A stretch of 24,076 nt of DNA from a virus. How positions within the stretch are numbered: position 1 is the stretch's first letter; each line of letters starts with the position of its first letter. The notes below the pieces were generated by a model. That model ran no database searches and had not been told where the DNA came from. It saw nothing but the letters and a program-made list of their open reading frames with translations. Of the stretch, positions 14,620-23,359 are shown one piece after another. Both the position numbers and the translations under genes were made by a program. The DNA lies in IMG/VR virus record IMGVR_UViG_3300021962_000642, positions 1-24,076 of that record, one strand, 5' to 3'.

Positions 14620-16872
14620 TTATAGTGCTGCCAAATCGGAGATACGTTTATCTGCTTCTTGCTGCGAGGATACCTCAGAGGCAACTACATAGGTTTTAAC
14701 AATAGGTTGTTGCATAGACTGCTGGGATGACATCATAGACGAATTCTGATTACCTTGGTCGTTAATGCTTTCGAGTAGCGGTAAGAAATCCATAGTTGCT
14801 TTTCTGTTTACTACAAATTCTCCGCCCTCCAGTTCTCCAGAGAATGTTCTAACGCCACCACTGTCATGTGAAGGACCGTTTATTAGACCACCTTCTGCAA
14901 ACTTAGAACCTGCAGCACCACCGCCATACTGTGTTGCTTGGATCTGGGCAACGTTTGCCATACCAGTTGCTACGACCAATGCTGCTAATACACCGCCGAC
15001 TGCTATACCTAAACCTGGTGCGATCTTGTTTAGGTTCTGAACTGAGGTAAATGCTGAAACTGCACCAGTAATAGTAGAGATAATAGATTCTGCTATTTGC
15101 AGTTTCTTGTTCTGCTCAAAATATTTCTTTTCGATTTCTTCTCTTGCTGCTGCATCTTCACCTGCTGCTTTCAATTCTCTTGCTTTAGCAGCTTCTTGCA
15201 TAGCACCAATAGTTGCTAAAGTCTGTCCTGCTACAGCAACTGCGGCGTCGTAAAGTGCCTGTGCGTTTGCTTTCTTTTCCTCTGTAGTTCTCTTGTCGTT
15301 ATCTGCTACAGCGTTGTCAGCATCTATTTGAACCTGGGCAGTGTCCAGAGCAAGTTGTTTAACCTTTGCGTTATAGTCTGTATCCAGTTCTAACTTCTGG
15401 GTTAGTAGATCTCCATACTCTTGAGTTTCTGTTAGACCTGCATCTTGCAGTCTTTTAAGTTCAGAATCTATTTCACCTGTTCTCTTATCGTATGCTTCTT
15501 TGTCTAAAGCTCTTTGCTTTTCTATTCTGTCCTTTTCAATCTTAACAAGTTCTTGTGCCTTCTTAAACTCATCTGTAATTGTGTTCGCCCGGATCTTCTT
15601 AAGTTCGGTATCGAAATCCAGAGCAGATTGCTTTTCGTCTTGACTTGCTTGGTATCTTGCATCATTAAGTTTCTTCTGTAGATCGATGCGTTCCTTGGTC
15701 AGTGTATTCTGGTTTTGCAGTGCCTCAGTTTCCTGACCAGTAATACGTTCGTTAAGTTCTGAAAGTTGTAACTGTGCTGCTTTTAGTTTAACTAAGTCGT
15801 CGTTAGATTTAGTTAGTGCATATTGGGCGGCTGCAGCAGCAATGATAATATTGATCTGCTCCTTCTCTTTCTCTGCCTGTTCTTTCTGTGATGCTAATAG
15901 ATCTTGGTTTGCTTTAAGTCTATCACCCAAAGACTTAGTCTCGTCATCACGAAGTTGGCGTAGTTTTTCCTGAGTTGCCTGATAATCAAGTTGTATCTTT
16001 TGCCTGGCTGCTTCAGCCAATGCTGCTTGTTTCTGCAACTGAACTGCACGCTCTGCTTGTTTGTTAAGTGCTTTAAAATCGGTATTCTTAATACCTTCTG
16101 TTACACCATCTACTACTGCAGTTAAACCATCCGCAATTTCACCAACCGCTTTACCAAAATTCTGGGCAATTTCTTTTCCGCCTTTAGCAATCTCTTTGCC
16201 CGCCTCTCCTATTTTTTCTTTAGTTAGGCCGATTTCTTTATTAAGTGCCTCGATCTTCTTGGTGTCACCAGAACCAAATATGCTATCTTCCCACGCTGCC
16301 TGAACCTCAAGTGTAATTAACTTAATGCCCTGTAGTGCAGCAATCAAAATGTTCAAGGCAACTTTCAATGCACCGCCCAGTAGTTTCTGGGTTGCCTCGA
16401 ATCCACCATTTTGTTTGCCTATAGCTTCTACGTTTTTAAATACCGCATCTGTTACATTAGCAACCAATCCGTTCAGGATATTTAAACCTTGTCCTAATAG
16501 ATCCGTTGCCTTTTGTGAGCCTTTTAGTGCACCAGTAAACGCACCGAATATTGCTGCTGCACCCGTCCATTTTGCAACTTTACCAAAAGCACTTGCTGCA
16601 CCTTTACCGACATTCACGATACCCTTGCCTACGCTAACCGCACTCTTAGAAATCTTGCCCATAACAGATGCGAATCCGCTGGCTTTCTTAGATGCCTTAC
16701 CTAACTCGTCTCCTGCTTTGTCTGCAGCGGTAGCAAGGTTTGCAGCACCTTGTGTGGTTTTTGCCTGGTTGGTTATAATTTCCTTTTGCAAGGTTATTAG
16801 TTCCTCCATCGAATTGATTAACTTATCAATTCCATCGGCACTAATTTTTATTTTAAAATCGTCTTGGGCCAT
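14620..16872 (-). CDS. Tail tape measure protein
   Basis: The 750-residue protein has the expected tape-measure profile. A helical N-terminus is followed by Gly/Ala/Lys-rich amphipathic repeats (GKGIVNVGKGAASAFGKVAK) at about 70-150 and a hydrophobic segment at about 165-190. A very long Gln/Lys/Glu/Ala-rich coiled-coil region spans about 260-560, a membrane-active segment (GLGIAVGGVLAALVVATGMA) lies near 620-645, and a C-terminal FAEGGLINGPSHDSGG/GELEGGEFVVNRKAT motif starts at about 658. That Gly-rich motif is characteristic of phage tape-measure C-termini. The protein sets tail length and takes part in DNA ejection. A variant ATATTT element lies 16 bases before the ATG. Confidence 0.9.
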   Translation of the reverse strand: MAQDDFKIKISADGIDKLINSMEELITLQKEIITNQAKTTQGAANLATAADKAGDELGKASKKASGFASVMGKISKSAVSVGKGIVNVGKGAASAFGKVAKWTGAAAIFGAFTGALKGSQKATDLLGQGLNILNGLVANVTDAVFKNVEAIGKQNGGFEATQKLLGGALKVALNILIAALQGIKLITLEVQAAWEDSIFGSGDTKKIEALNKEIGLTKEKIGEAGKEIAKGGKEIAQNFGKAVGEIADGLTAVVDGVTEGIKNTDFKALNKQAERAVQLQKQAALAEAARQKIQLDYQATQEKLRQLRDDETKSLGDRLKANQDLLASQKEQAEKEKEQINIIIAAAAAQYALTKSNDDLVKLKAAQLQLSELNERITGQETEALQNQNTLTKERIDLQKKLNDARYQASQDEKQSALDFDTELKKIRANTITDEFKKAQELVKIEKDRIEKQRALDKEAYDKRTGEIDSELKRLQDAGLTETQEYGDLLTQKLELDTDYNAKVKQLALDTAQVQIDADNAVADNDKRTTEEKKANAQALYDAAVAVAGQTLATIGAMQEAAKARELKAAGEDAAAREEIEKKYFEQNKKLQIAESIISTITGAVSAFTSVQNLNKIAPGLGIAVGGVLAALVVATGMANVAQIQATQYGGGAAGSKFAEGGLINGPSHDSGGVRTFSGELEGGEFVVNRKATMDFLPLLESINDQGNQNSSMMSSQQSMQQPIVKTYVVASEVSSQQEADKRISDLAAL

Positions 16873-16912
16873 TATGGTGCTTTATTTTAAATATGTTTTT
16901 CTGGTTAAGTGT

Positions 16913-19900
16913 TTAGTTAATCTGAATTGTTACGTCTACATTCCAAGTATCTGCGCCCACTGGTCCTAAGTTTGGTCCATTGTAACTGGCAGGAGTGATC
17001 ACGTTATCTGTTAGGTATAGCACTGCATTTTTAAAATACTTAACCTCTGCAGAACCTGTGTAAGGAGCAGGAACAGTAAACTGATACTGGAAATTAGAAC
17101 CAGTTGCATAAGTTGGATAATGGTTTACGTTGAAACTTGATCCAGAATCAAAATCCTGTCCGTTATAGAAGTAGTCAACCCCATTGAACGAAATATAGTA
17201 GGTAGATGTTATCTCCCCGGCGGTTGCCCCTGCGTTCTGCACATTGAATACTATGGTTTCGCTACGTCCTGTGCAACCTATTGCAGGGAACACGCAGTTG
17301 CCTGTAGCGCCCGCTGTAGGACCTGTAACATCTACATAGTATTGTCCGTTAGAAACGTAAACTGAACCGGTCCCTCCTACTGGATATTGCTCATAAGGAT
17401 CGTAATAGAAGTCGGTTGCTGTTTGCAAAACCCCAGTGTTTGTATACATTGATTGCACACCATCTGAATTAGGTGCCTCGATGCAACATGCAGACACAGA
17501 ATCCGAGGCAACAACAAACTCTGATTTGTCTTCTAATGGATTACAAATACAAGTTGTGCATAATCCTATTCCGATTACTGTAGTCCCATCAGGTCCAACT
17601 TGAATCGCTGAACCATCCCCTATATTTTTATACCATAAGCCTGGGGTTAAGGGTGCACCATCTTCGGTTGAAAAGACTCTGCTTGATAATTCTAAACTTG
17701 CTCCGTTACCCCATATAGAAATTTCACCAACTGAGCAGCAGCAAACTTCACAGAAGTTATTGCCTACACAAACGTTGTTAAATTCTGTTAAACCACCAGG
17801 CACACAGTCACAACCAGAACAGGTTCCGACTGCTTGGATATTACCAAAGGATACAACATAAACATCTACACCATCGAAATAGTAACCGTCCAGAACTGGT
17901 TGGTCTCCCGCTATATCATAACTAACCGTAGATGAATCTGCAAAGGTTTCCCCGTCGGTATAAACCGGGGCGGAGTAAGTTAAGCAGCAACATGCATCAC
18001 AAAGTGTTTCTGAAAAACAAATACCAGACTGCAAGTAACGTCTTATTCCTACAGAAATGCCAGTAATGTTAATTCCCAAGTTACCTAACTTAAGCAACTT
18101 AACTCTCACGTTGTTCTTGGCGTTTAGGACAAAGTCTTTAATTTCTAAAACTAACCACCAAGAATCTTTAACAAAGATCTTATCGTTAAACGATAGACCT
18201 TGCACATCCTCTACATCTAATGCAAAGGTTGCCTCCATAATTCTGGAATAAGGGTCATATAGAGATTCCCACCAATTAGCCCAGTATTGGGTGAATGCTG
18301 TTTGTTCTGTTCTGCCGTCAAATCCTACAAATTGCTTATCCCAAAACTGAGTAGGGTTTAACCAGTTAAGGTCAAATGAATCTGCATTAAATGGGTAAGT
18401 GTCGAAAGAAGAAAACAGCGGATACTTTGTTTGAACTACAGGTGTTCCGTTGTTGTCTAAAAACCAGTTAAAACTTGAATCGGGCACGTCAACAAGACCA
18501 TTGTAAAAACCTATTCTCGGTTTAATCTGCATAGGTTGTCTTTGCGCCTCGGTGTCTAAACAAAAGTGGGGAATTAAAAACTTAGTAGATAATCCTAAAG
18601 GTGCTAATGGCAAAGGAGAAAATAAAGACTTAATCTCTTTAACGCCAGTAATAAGTTCTATACCAGAATCAATATTGTATTGGCCAAAGGTTTCTTTATA
18701 GGAATCCTGATAGTTCTTGTTATACAAATCTCCCTCTTCGGAATCCTTAAAGATGAATTCCCGGGGTTGGGTATAAAACAAAGGTTGGATTGCTATGTCA
18801 GAATTCTCGTTTAACTTGTCAGTCCAGTCTTTCTGTGTTCCCCCTTTTACCCAGTCATTGTAGGGTTCGATCAAGAAGTTGTTAGGATTGTCTTTGTCAG
18901 GTTCCCATACTAATTTAAATCGGTCGTTTATCGCTTTAATGAATTCCAGTTGCTTATATTGCACAGGCAAAAAACCAGTAGGATCTAAAGTCTGCGGGGT
19001 AGGAATAGTTAACGTGATAGTCCCGCCGAATCTTAATTGGAAAACGTCGTATTGATTACCAATGTTTACTATGTAGAATTCTACTAAGTCGTTTTGCTGT
19101 AGACTTAAACCAGTAAAGACTGGAAAGTTAGTAGGACTGGTTGTTCCACCAACAGAAAGTAATACTGTTTTAGTAATAGCAGGAATCATCACCTTGTCTG
19201 GACGAACTGTTCTGTCTACAGTTTGAACTACAACACCATTACGCTTTACATTCATCCTAAGCAGAACATTGAAGTTCGGAGTTACAAAGAATGGATTCGG
19301 TGTTACCCTTGCTGCAAGTTTTAACTCGAAGTTATAAGTTAGATTACTTACCGGGACTTTATACCAGTTGTTGATAGGATCCCAGGCATTACCATAGTTT
19401 TCAATAACTGACCCTATCGGAATTTTCAATGGTGGAAAACCAATAACAGGATTTAGTGTAGGACCTTGTTTTGTATTAGCAGAGAAGTTAATGTCAGGAA
19501 CAGAAAAGGGTGAGGCATAGTTGCTACCTAAATAGTAAACCCGGTTCAGCGTATTCTCTACGAAATTAGAAGTGTATGTGTAGTTGGTCCCCGCGAAGAT
19601 AGCATCCCAAATTACTTTGGTTCTAATAGCAGGTTTGAACTGGAGGATATCTAATGGGTGGGAAGAGTTAGTGAATCCCTGTTGTGAAGTGGTTCCGTTA
19701 AACTTAGTTAGAGTTGATTGCTCTGGTTGGTTCTGGTCATCGTAAGTGTAACCATATTCTGCTAAGGGATAAACGATGTCACCGTTTAGCAAACCCATAG
19801 CACCTGGTGACCACGATTTTATGATGTTTGCATAGGTATAACTGTGTGACAAGTTAGACAGATCTAAAGCAGATAAATCTCTGGGACCTACCTCAGTAGC

Positions 19901-20275
19901 AAATGCAGACGTAGTGCCTAAAAAGGTAATCTCGTATTCTATTTTGCCCGTAGAATCGTTTCTGACAATATTCATTAACTGGATATTGCCCACCTCGAAC
20001 GATGCACCATCTACCAGAATGTAAGCAGCAGTTCTCCTGGTTGCATTGAAGTCTATTGCGTTAACATTAAACACCGACTTAAAAAATATACCATTGGGCG
20101 TTGTATGCGGAACCCTAAAGGTTCTACTGAAAGCAGACTTGTTAACAGTAATATCGTCGACGGATAAAACCGATTTAGTTATCTTAATTGGTTCCTGAGG
20201 GTATAAGTCTAACTCGACGTATCCTGCGTATCCAGTTGCACCCTGATCTAAGGCATAAAGTTGAACGTATTGCAT
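16913..20275 (-). CDS. Large tail-tip/baseplate-like protein with Cys-cluster repeats
   Basis: The 1120 residues divide in two. Residues 1-750 are beta-rich, with an N-terminal ELDLYPQEPIKITKSVLSV and a region at about 430-560 (VQYKQLEFIKAINDRFKLVW, FLIEPYNDWVKGG) like the central tail-tip/hub protein of other Bacteroidota phages. Residues about 760-1000 contain repeated Cys clusters: CDACCC (about 762) and CSGCDC (819), CEVCCC (843) and CTTCIC (905), then a degenerate ACCIE (930). Each unit has about 65 residues and a G.Y or LWY turn between clusters. The last part (about 1000-1120) is beta-rich. It likely forms the tail tip reaching the cell; the Cys units may bind metal or be disulfide-linked. 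TAATG couples it to the upstream gene. Confidence 0.7.
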   Translation of the reverse strand: MQYVQLYALDQGATGYAGYVELDLYPQEPIKITKSVLSVDDITVNKSAFSRTFRVPHTTPNGIFFKSVFNVNAIDFNATRRTAAYILVDGASFEVGNIQLMNIVRNDSTGKIEYEITFLGTTSAFATEVGPRDLSALDLSNLSHSYTYANIIKSWSPGAMGLLNGDIVYPLAEYGYTYDDQNQPEQSTLTKFNGTTSQQGFTNSSHPLDILQFKPAIRTKVIWDAIFAGTNYTYTSNFVENTLNRVYYLGSNYASPFSVPDINFSANTKQGPTLNPVIGFPPLKIPIGSVIENYGNAWDPINNWYKVPVSNLTYNFELKLAARVTPNPFFVTPNFNVLLRMNVKRNGVVVQTVDRTVRPDKVMIPAITKTVLLSVGGTTSPTNFPVFTGLSLQQNDLVEFYIVNIGNQYDVFQLRFGGTITLTIPTPQTLDPTGFLPVQYKQLEFIKAINDRFKLVWEPDKDNPNNFLIEPYNDWVKGGTQKDWTDKLNENSDIAIQPLFYTQPREFIFKDSEEGDLYNKNYQDSYKETFGQYNIDSGIELITGVKEIKSLFSPLPLAPLGLSTKFLIPHFCLDTEAQRQPMQIKPRIGFYNGLVDVPDSSFNWFLDNNGTPVVQTKYPLFSSFDTYPFNADSFDLNWLNPTQFWDKQFVGFDGRTEQTAFTQYWANWWESLYDPYSRIMEATFALDVEDVQGLSFNDKIFVKDSWWLVLEIKDFVLNAKNNVRVKLLKLGNLGINITGISVGIRRYLQSGICFSETLCDACCCLTYSAPVYTDGETFADSSTVSYDIAGDQPVLDGYYFDGVDVYVVSFGNIQAVGTCSGCDCVPGGLTEFNNVCVGNNFCEVCCCSVGEISIWGNGASLELSSRVFSTEDGAPLTPGLWYKNIGDGSAIQVGPDGTTVIGIGLCTTCICNPLEDKSEFVVASDSVSACCIEAPNSDGVQSMYTNTGVLQTATDFYYDPYEQYPVGGTGSVYVSNGQYYVDVTGPTAGATGNCVFPAIGCTGRSETIVFNVQNAGATAGEITSTYYISFNGVDYFYNGQDFDSGSSFNVNHYPTYATGSNFQYQFTVPAPYTGSAEVKYFKNAVLYLTDNVITPASYNGPNLGPVGADTWNVDVTIQIN

Positions 20276-21669
20276 TATTGATTTTGCTTTTGTTGAACCT
20301 TGGTGTATTGTAAACTGTAAGTTGCTTGGGTTAACTTAACTTGTTTAACTAACCTATAGGCGTAATCAACGGTGAGACTTTTTATTGTTAGTGGGGTAGG
20401 TGTATCTCCTACATAAACCAAAATGTCTGGAGACTGTGAAATGTATCCTAAGAAGTCTAATTGGTCTTGGGTTAACCAGTCACTCTGTATCTCCATTGTT
20501 TCTGTTACAGTCTTGTTAAATGATTTAGACCCGCCTCTCATATAGTTAGGCGATAAGTTGCTATCGATGCCGTTAACTGCTACAGGTCTTGTGCCCGACC
20601 AGTTTAATGGGGTTTGGAAATATTCTGAACCCGGAGAGTTAGTTACCTTTTGGTAAAACATTGTGAAGTTCCAGTAATCACGTCCGCCTAATTCGTTCAA
20701 CCAAGACACACGAACTCTGGGGTATAAGTAGTTACAGTCAGGTTGAACTCTGTATGTTATGAGTTCCGACGCTGCAGTTCCGGGCGAGGTTGAAGTAGTG
20801 GCAGATGACTTTACAAACGCCTGAACGGTGTAGTAAGACGTATTGTTGTCCCAAATGCCGTGAGTCCTTAAATTCTCCGGACCAGTCTTAACAGTTAACT
20901 GTGTAGTTGCCTGGTTGAAAACCTGAGATGTATAAGCAGCAGTTGTCTGTGGACCACCACCTGCAGAAATTAAGTTCTGAACATTGTCCGTTCTAAGAAG
21001 AGTGCCAGCAGAGTTGTATTGTTTGTATTGGATCAATTGAACTGCGTAATTAAAAGATGAACCCAGTTCGTTCCAGTTTAAGAACGATAGCGTGCTGTAG
21101 TCATAGTTGTAAACGTATCTTGTAGTTGTATCTTGCGATAAAAACTTACCATTAGTATCCATAATGTAATCAGACCAGAAAACATAGTTTGTGGTTGATG
21201 CCATATTGTTAATAGCGGTTTGATATGGTAAAGCAGCGGGGATTACCAAAACTGTAGAACCAGCACCTTCTTCATTACCTAATGGGAATTGGGGAACGCC
21301 AATGTTACCATACCCATCTTCAGTTACAATAGCACCAGTGTTATCCTCGTATTGTTCGCCTACTAAAATATCTACAGTAGCCAAGATGTTTGCTGAATTA
21401 CCAAACATAGTAGGATAGTAGTCATTTTCTACTGAATAAAGAGTTAGATCAATATAGGGTTGGAGAATAGACGAGATGTCTAACATGCCTACCCCAGTAG
21501 GATTAGGTCTTTGTCTAATAGTTGCATTAGGACCTGTGGCACCGTTGATATAGACCTCGAAGACGTAAACCATATCTGTTGAACTGGCTAAACTTGATGT
21601 GCACGAATACACTATTGGGTTATACGCTGGAGACCAGTAATGGGGTTTGAAATTTACTGCAGTAATCAT
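20275..21669 (-). CDS. Tail-tip/distal tail-like protein
   Basis: The 464-residue beta-rich protein starts at an ATG that overlaps the TGA of the chaperone's -1 frame (ATGA) and ends in a TAATG overlap with the next gene. N-terminal FKPHYWSPAYNPIVYSC, then DMVYVFEVYING and LDISSILQPYIDLT, repeats a strand layout I recognise from structural proteins of Bacteroidota phages that sit between the chaperone and the hub. The C-terminal part (TETMEIQSDWLTQDQLDFLG and SLTVDYAYRLVKQVKLTQAT) resembles the adaptor strands of distal-tail-like proteins. It probably joins the tail tube to the large tip protein. The precise family is not certain. Confidence 0.65.
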   Translation of the reverse strand: MITAVNFKPHYWSPAYNPIVYSCTSSLASSTDMVYVFEVYINGATGPNATIRQRPNPTGVGMLDISSILQPYIDLTLYSVENDYYPTMFGNSANILATVDILVGEQYEDNTGAIVTEDGYGNIGVPQFPLGNEEGAGSTVLVIPAALPYQTAINNMASTTNYVFWSDYIMDTNGKFLSQDTTTRYVYNYDYSTLSFLNWNELGSSFNYAVQLIQYKQYNSAGTLLRTDNVQNLISAGGGPQTTAAYTSQVFNQATTQLTVKTGPENLRTHGIWDNNTSYYTVQAFVKSSATTSTSPGTAASELITYRVQPDCNYLYPRVRVSWLNELGGRDYWNFTMFYQKVTNSPGSEYFQTPLNWSGTRPVAVNGIDSNLSPNYMRGGSKSFNKTVTETMEIQSDWLTQDQLDFLGYISQSPDILVYVGDTPTPLTIKSLTVDYAYRLVKQVKLTQATYSLQYTKVQQKQNQ

Positions 21670-21953
21670 CTTATGTTTTGTTTGATTTGCTTTATTGCTT
21701 CTCGCTCTTTTTTAATTTGGTCTTGTTTCCACGCGAGCCAGTTGAAGCCTTCTCTGATCCTAAGGTTGGTAGCTTTATGAAATCTTGTGGGGTCTTCAGC
21801 TGCAAGGGTGTTAATAAGGATCCACCAGTTTCTTGCAACCCTAACGCCATATTTCTCATTGCTTTGCTTTCTACCTCGGACAGGTTCATCTCCTCCGTTA
21901 GATTCAGCAAATAGGTTACGATATTCTCGAAAGATCGATTCGCGAAACGCAAA
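21666..21953 (-). CDS. -1 frameshift extension of the tail assembly chaperone (GT-like)
   Basis: In the -1 frame relative to the upstream ORF, 95 codons are open from the T-run to TGA at 21668-21666. The frame opens only four codons before the slippery run (TAA at 21974-21972) and contains no ATG, GTG or TTG, so it can hardly be expressed alone. It reads FAFRESIFREYRNLFAESNG and later KYGVRVARNWWILINTLAAE, then LRIREGFNWLAWKQD and a Lys/Glu-rich helix. This looks like the T portion of lambda GT-type chaperones, which binds the tape measure. Its TGA overlaps the ATG of the next gene (ATGA), as other junctions in this block do. The predicted fusion has 271 residues. A homopolymer sequencing error is the main alternative; either way this segment appears to be true coding sequence. 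Confidence 0.75.
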   Translation of the reverse strand, partial: FAFRESIFREYRNLFAESNGGDEPVRGRKQSNEKYGVRVARNWWILINTLAAEDPTRFHKATNLRIREGFNWLAWKQDQIKKEREAIKQIKQNIR

Positions 21954-22480
21954 AAAAAACTTATCGCTGACTTAACATATTGGAGTGGTAACTCTTTGAA
22001 AATCTCGCACTGTTCGTCGTAGTTAATCTCATTGTAGGGAACAATATCCTTAGTAAATACGTTCTTCTTGATTATAGGGCGATAAAGAATAGCAAGGACC
22101 TTGTGATACTTTAGGTGTAGGTCTTCAGAATTTGCCAAGACATCTAAGTCTGCAAATTCACCAATGGTCATATCGTTCATGTTTACCAGACCATACTTAA
22201 CACCATTGAAAGTAAACTCCTGAGAGATCTGTTGGATATCTTGGGTAAAGTAAAAGTTAAGCATGCCTACTATACTCGCCCATAGCATCTTCCAGTTATC
22301 TGTCTTAAGTTCTCTAAGCAATTTAACTTCGCAACCAGATAGTGCAGAGGCAATAGCAAAGTGTGCATCTAAGTCATCTCTGTCGATATCAGAATAGATC
22401 TCGTAATACTGTCGGAGAGTAACAGTTCCTATAACATAGTCCTGACCTCTAAGTGTGAATGTTATTTTTTGGTTGTTCAT
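21692..22480 (-). CDS. Tail assembly chaperone (G-like, 0-frame product)
   Basis: The 262-residue ORF begins MNNQKITFTLRGQDYVIGTV and is mostly helical. Strand residues (FTFNGVKYGLVNMNDMTIGE) are followed by ADLDVLANSEDLHLKYHKVL, a pattern I associate with phage tail chaperones. It sits upstream of the tape measure in the tail block, as G proteins do. Codons 174-176 (AGT TTT TTT) contain a canonical T TTT TTT slippery heptamer. Without slippage translation continues 86 codons to TAA 21694-21692, giving an acidic helical stretch (TEEMNLSEVESKAMRNMALG) and a Lys/Ser-rich end. With -1 slippage it joins the extension at 21666-21953. Whether both tails are used is untested. An ATGA overlap joins it to the upstream gene. 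Confidence 0.72.
   Translation of the reverse strand: MNNQKITFTLRGQDYVIGTVTLRQYYEIYSDIDRDDLDAHFAIASALSGCEVKLLRELKTDNWKMLWASIVGMLNFYFTQDIQQISQEFTFNGVKYGLVNMNDMTIGEFADLDVLANSEDLHLKYHKVLAILYRPIIKKNVFTKDIVPYNEINYDEQCEIFKELPLQYVKSAISFFLRFANRSFENIVTYLLNLTEEMNLSEVESKAMRNMALGLQETGGSLLTPLQLKTPQDFIKLPTLGSEKASTGSRGNKTKLKKSEKQ
21953..21959 (-). promoter_or_regulatory. Candidate -1 ribosomal frameshift site (T TTT TTT)
   Basis: A run of nine T on the minus strand (21959-21951) is read AGT TTT TTT TTG in the 0 frame, so the heptamer T TTT TTT has the X XXY YYZ phase needed for tandem slippage. I see only short palindromes just downstream (TTCGCGAA, TCGA...TCGA), so no strong stimulatory structure is evident by eye. 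Confidence 0.7.
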
Positions 22481-22857
22481 TTAAATTGTCTTTGTAAGTA
22501 TTTCTTAATAGCTCCTGTGATTAAAACATTTGTAGCTTTTAAGACACGGGGAGGAATAGTTAACCAGAATCTGGGTTTTATTCCGTCGTCTCCTTTGCCC
22601 GGGTTAGGATCCCAAGGCTTTCTATCTTTAGCAGCATATCTGCCTGTTCCCATATCTAAGTAAACCCCGTAACCATCCGCCTCTACAATAAACCCGAAAT
22701 CGGATGTCGATGAGTATCTTGGTATTACCTTAACACTCTTTTTAAGATCGCCCCGGTCCCTACCTTCTTTAGCTACGGGTGCTTGATTCTTTAAGGCAAT
22801 AGCAATTATTCTGCTTGCCTTGTCCATAGCCATTTTTATTTCGGTAGGTATTTTCAT
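22477..22857 (-). CDS. HK97-gp10-like head-tail connector/tail completion protein
   Basis: The 126-residue basic protein has the gp10-family profile. An N-terminal amphipathic helix (MDKASRIIAIALKNQAPV) is followed by a loop ending RGDLKKSVKVI, a strand (FGFIVEADGYGVYLDMGTGR) in which Y-x-x-Y/L-x-x-G-T is the family hallmark, and a C-terminal helix (TNVLITGAIKKYLQRQF). Such proteins close the neck or join head and tail. The start overlaps the upstream stop as TAATG and its stop overlaps the chaperone start as ATGA, so the set is translationally coupled. Confidence 0.75.
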   Translation of the reverse strand: MKIPTEIKMAMDKASRIIAIALKNQAPVAKEGRDRGDLKKSVKVIPRYSSTSDFGFIVEADGYGVYLDMGTGRYAAKDRKPWDPNPGKGDDGIKPRFWLTIPPRVLKATNVLITGAIKKYLQRQFK

Positions 22858-23324
22858 TATATAAACGCGGCGTCACAAAGATTAAATGGTGACTTAACTA
22901 TTACATCCAGTTCGGCAGACCACCCCGTTAAATTATTATTATAGGCCTCTTGAAAGGGGCTTAGGCTTATTGGGGTTTCTACAAACATGTCTACCTCAGT
23001 CCACGGGGTTAAGATAATTTTACTTAGTAGATCTTGGGCTATAGAGAACGTGCTATTGTAGCGATTAATCTGTAGATCTTCTACGTTGTCTTTAGCAATG
23101 TCTGCTACGATCATAGAGAAGCCTAACACTGTTCTACCGAATCTATCCAAAGAAGACAAACGGGGAACCAAGAATACCAATGGGAATCTTTGGAACGGGT
23201 GAACATCTGTTTGCACATCTACGTCGGTTTCCATACCGAACTGAAATTGCTTAACAGCCATGTGGGATAAAGCAATCTGTTCGAATTGCTCTACTACTTG
23301 TTTGTATGAAATGATATCCGACAT
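22857..23324 (-). CDS. Tail terminator-like protein
   Basis: The 155-residue protein has an N-terminal helix (YKQVVEQFEQIALSHMAVKQF), strands with a Pro (RFPLVFLVPRLSS, TVLGFSMIVADIA), a helix (STFSIAQDLLSKIIL), and final strands LTGWSAELDVIVKSPFNLCD. This alpha/beta layout with GW and a conserved Cys near the end recurs in Bacteroidota phages beside the gp10-like gene and fits a tail terminator or neck subunit. It opens the coupled tail block and follows the HNH gene by 35 bases. An ATACTT sequence lies 14 bases upstream of the ATG. Confidence 0.6.
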   Translation of the reverse strand: MSDIISYKQVVEQFEQIALSHMAVKQFQFGMETDVDVQTDVHPFQRFPLVFLVPRLSSLDRFGRTVLGFSMIVADIAKDNVEDLQINRYNSTFSIAQDLLSKIILTPWTEVDMFVETPISLSPFQEAYNNNLTGWSAELDVIVKSPFNLCDAAFI

Positions 23325-23339
23325 AAAGTGTTTTGTTAT

Positions 23340-23345
23340 AAGTAT
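23340..23345 (-). promoter_or_regulatory. ATACTT sequence before the tail terminator-like gene
   Basis: CAGTATACTTATAAC lies between the HNH stop and the next ATG. It shares the core with the other leaders, though at a longer distance (14 bases). A promoter here would restart transcription after the inserted HNH gene. Confidence 0.3.
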
Positions 23346-23359
23346 ACTGAAGTGGGGAT

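Noticed and set aside
14600-14620. GTAAGTATGTTTT on the plus strand resembling a 5' splice site
   Set aside because: This is a phage operon; the match is the complement of the ATACTT leader element.
21900-21952. Pseudoknot downstream of the slippery site
   Set aside because: Only 4-6 base palindromes were found by eye; a folding calculation would be needed to claim a stimulatory structure.
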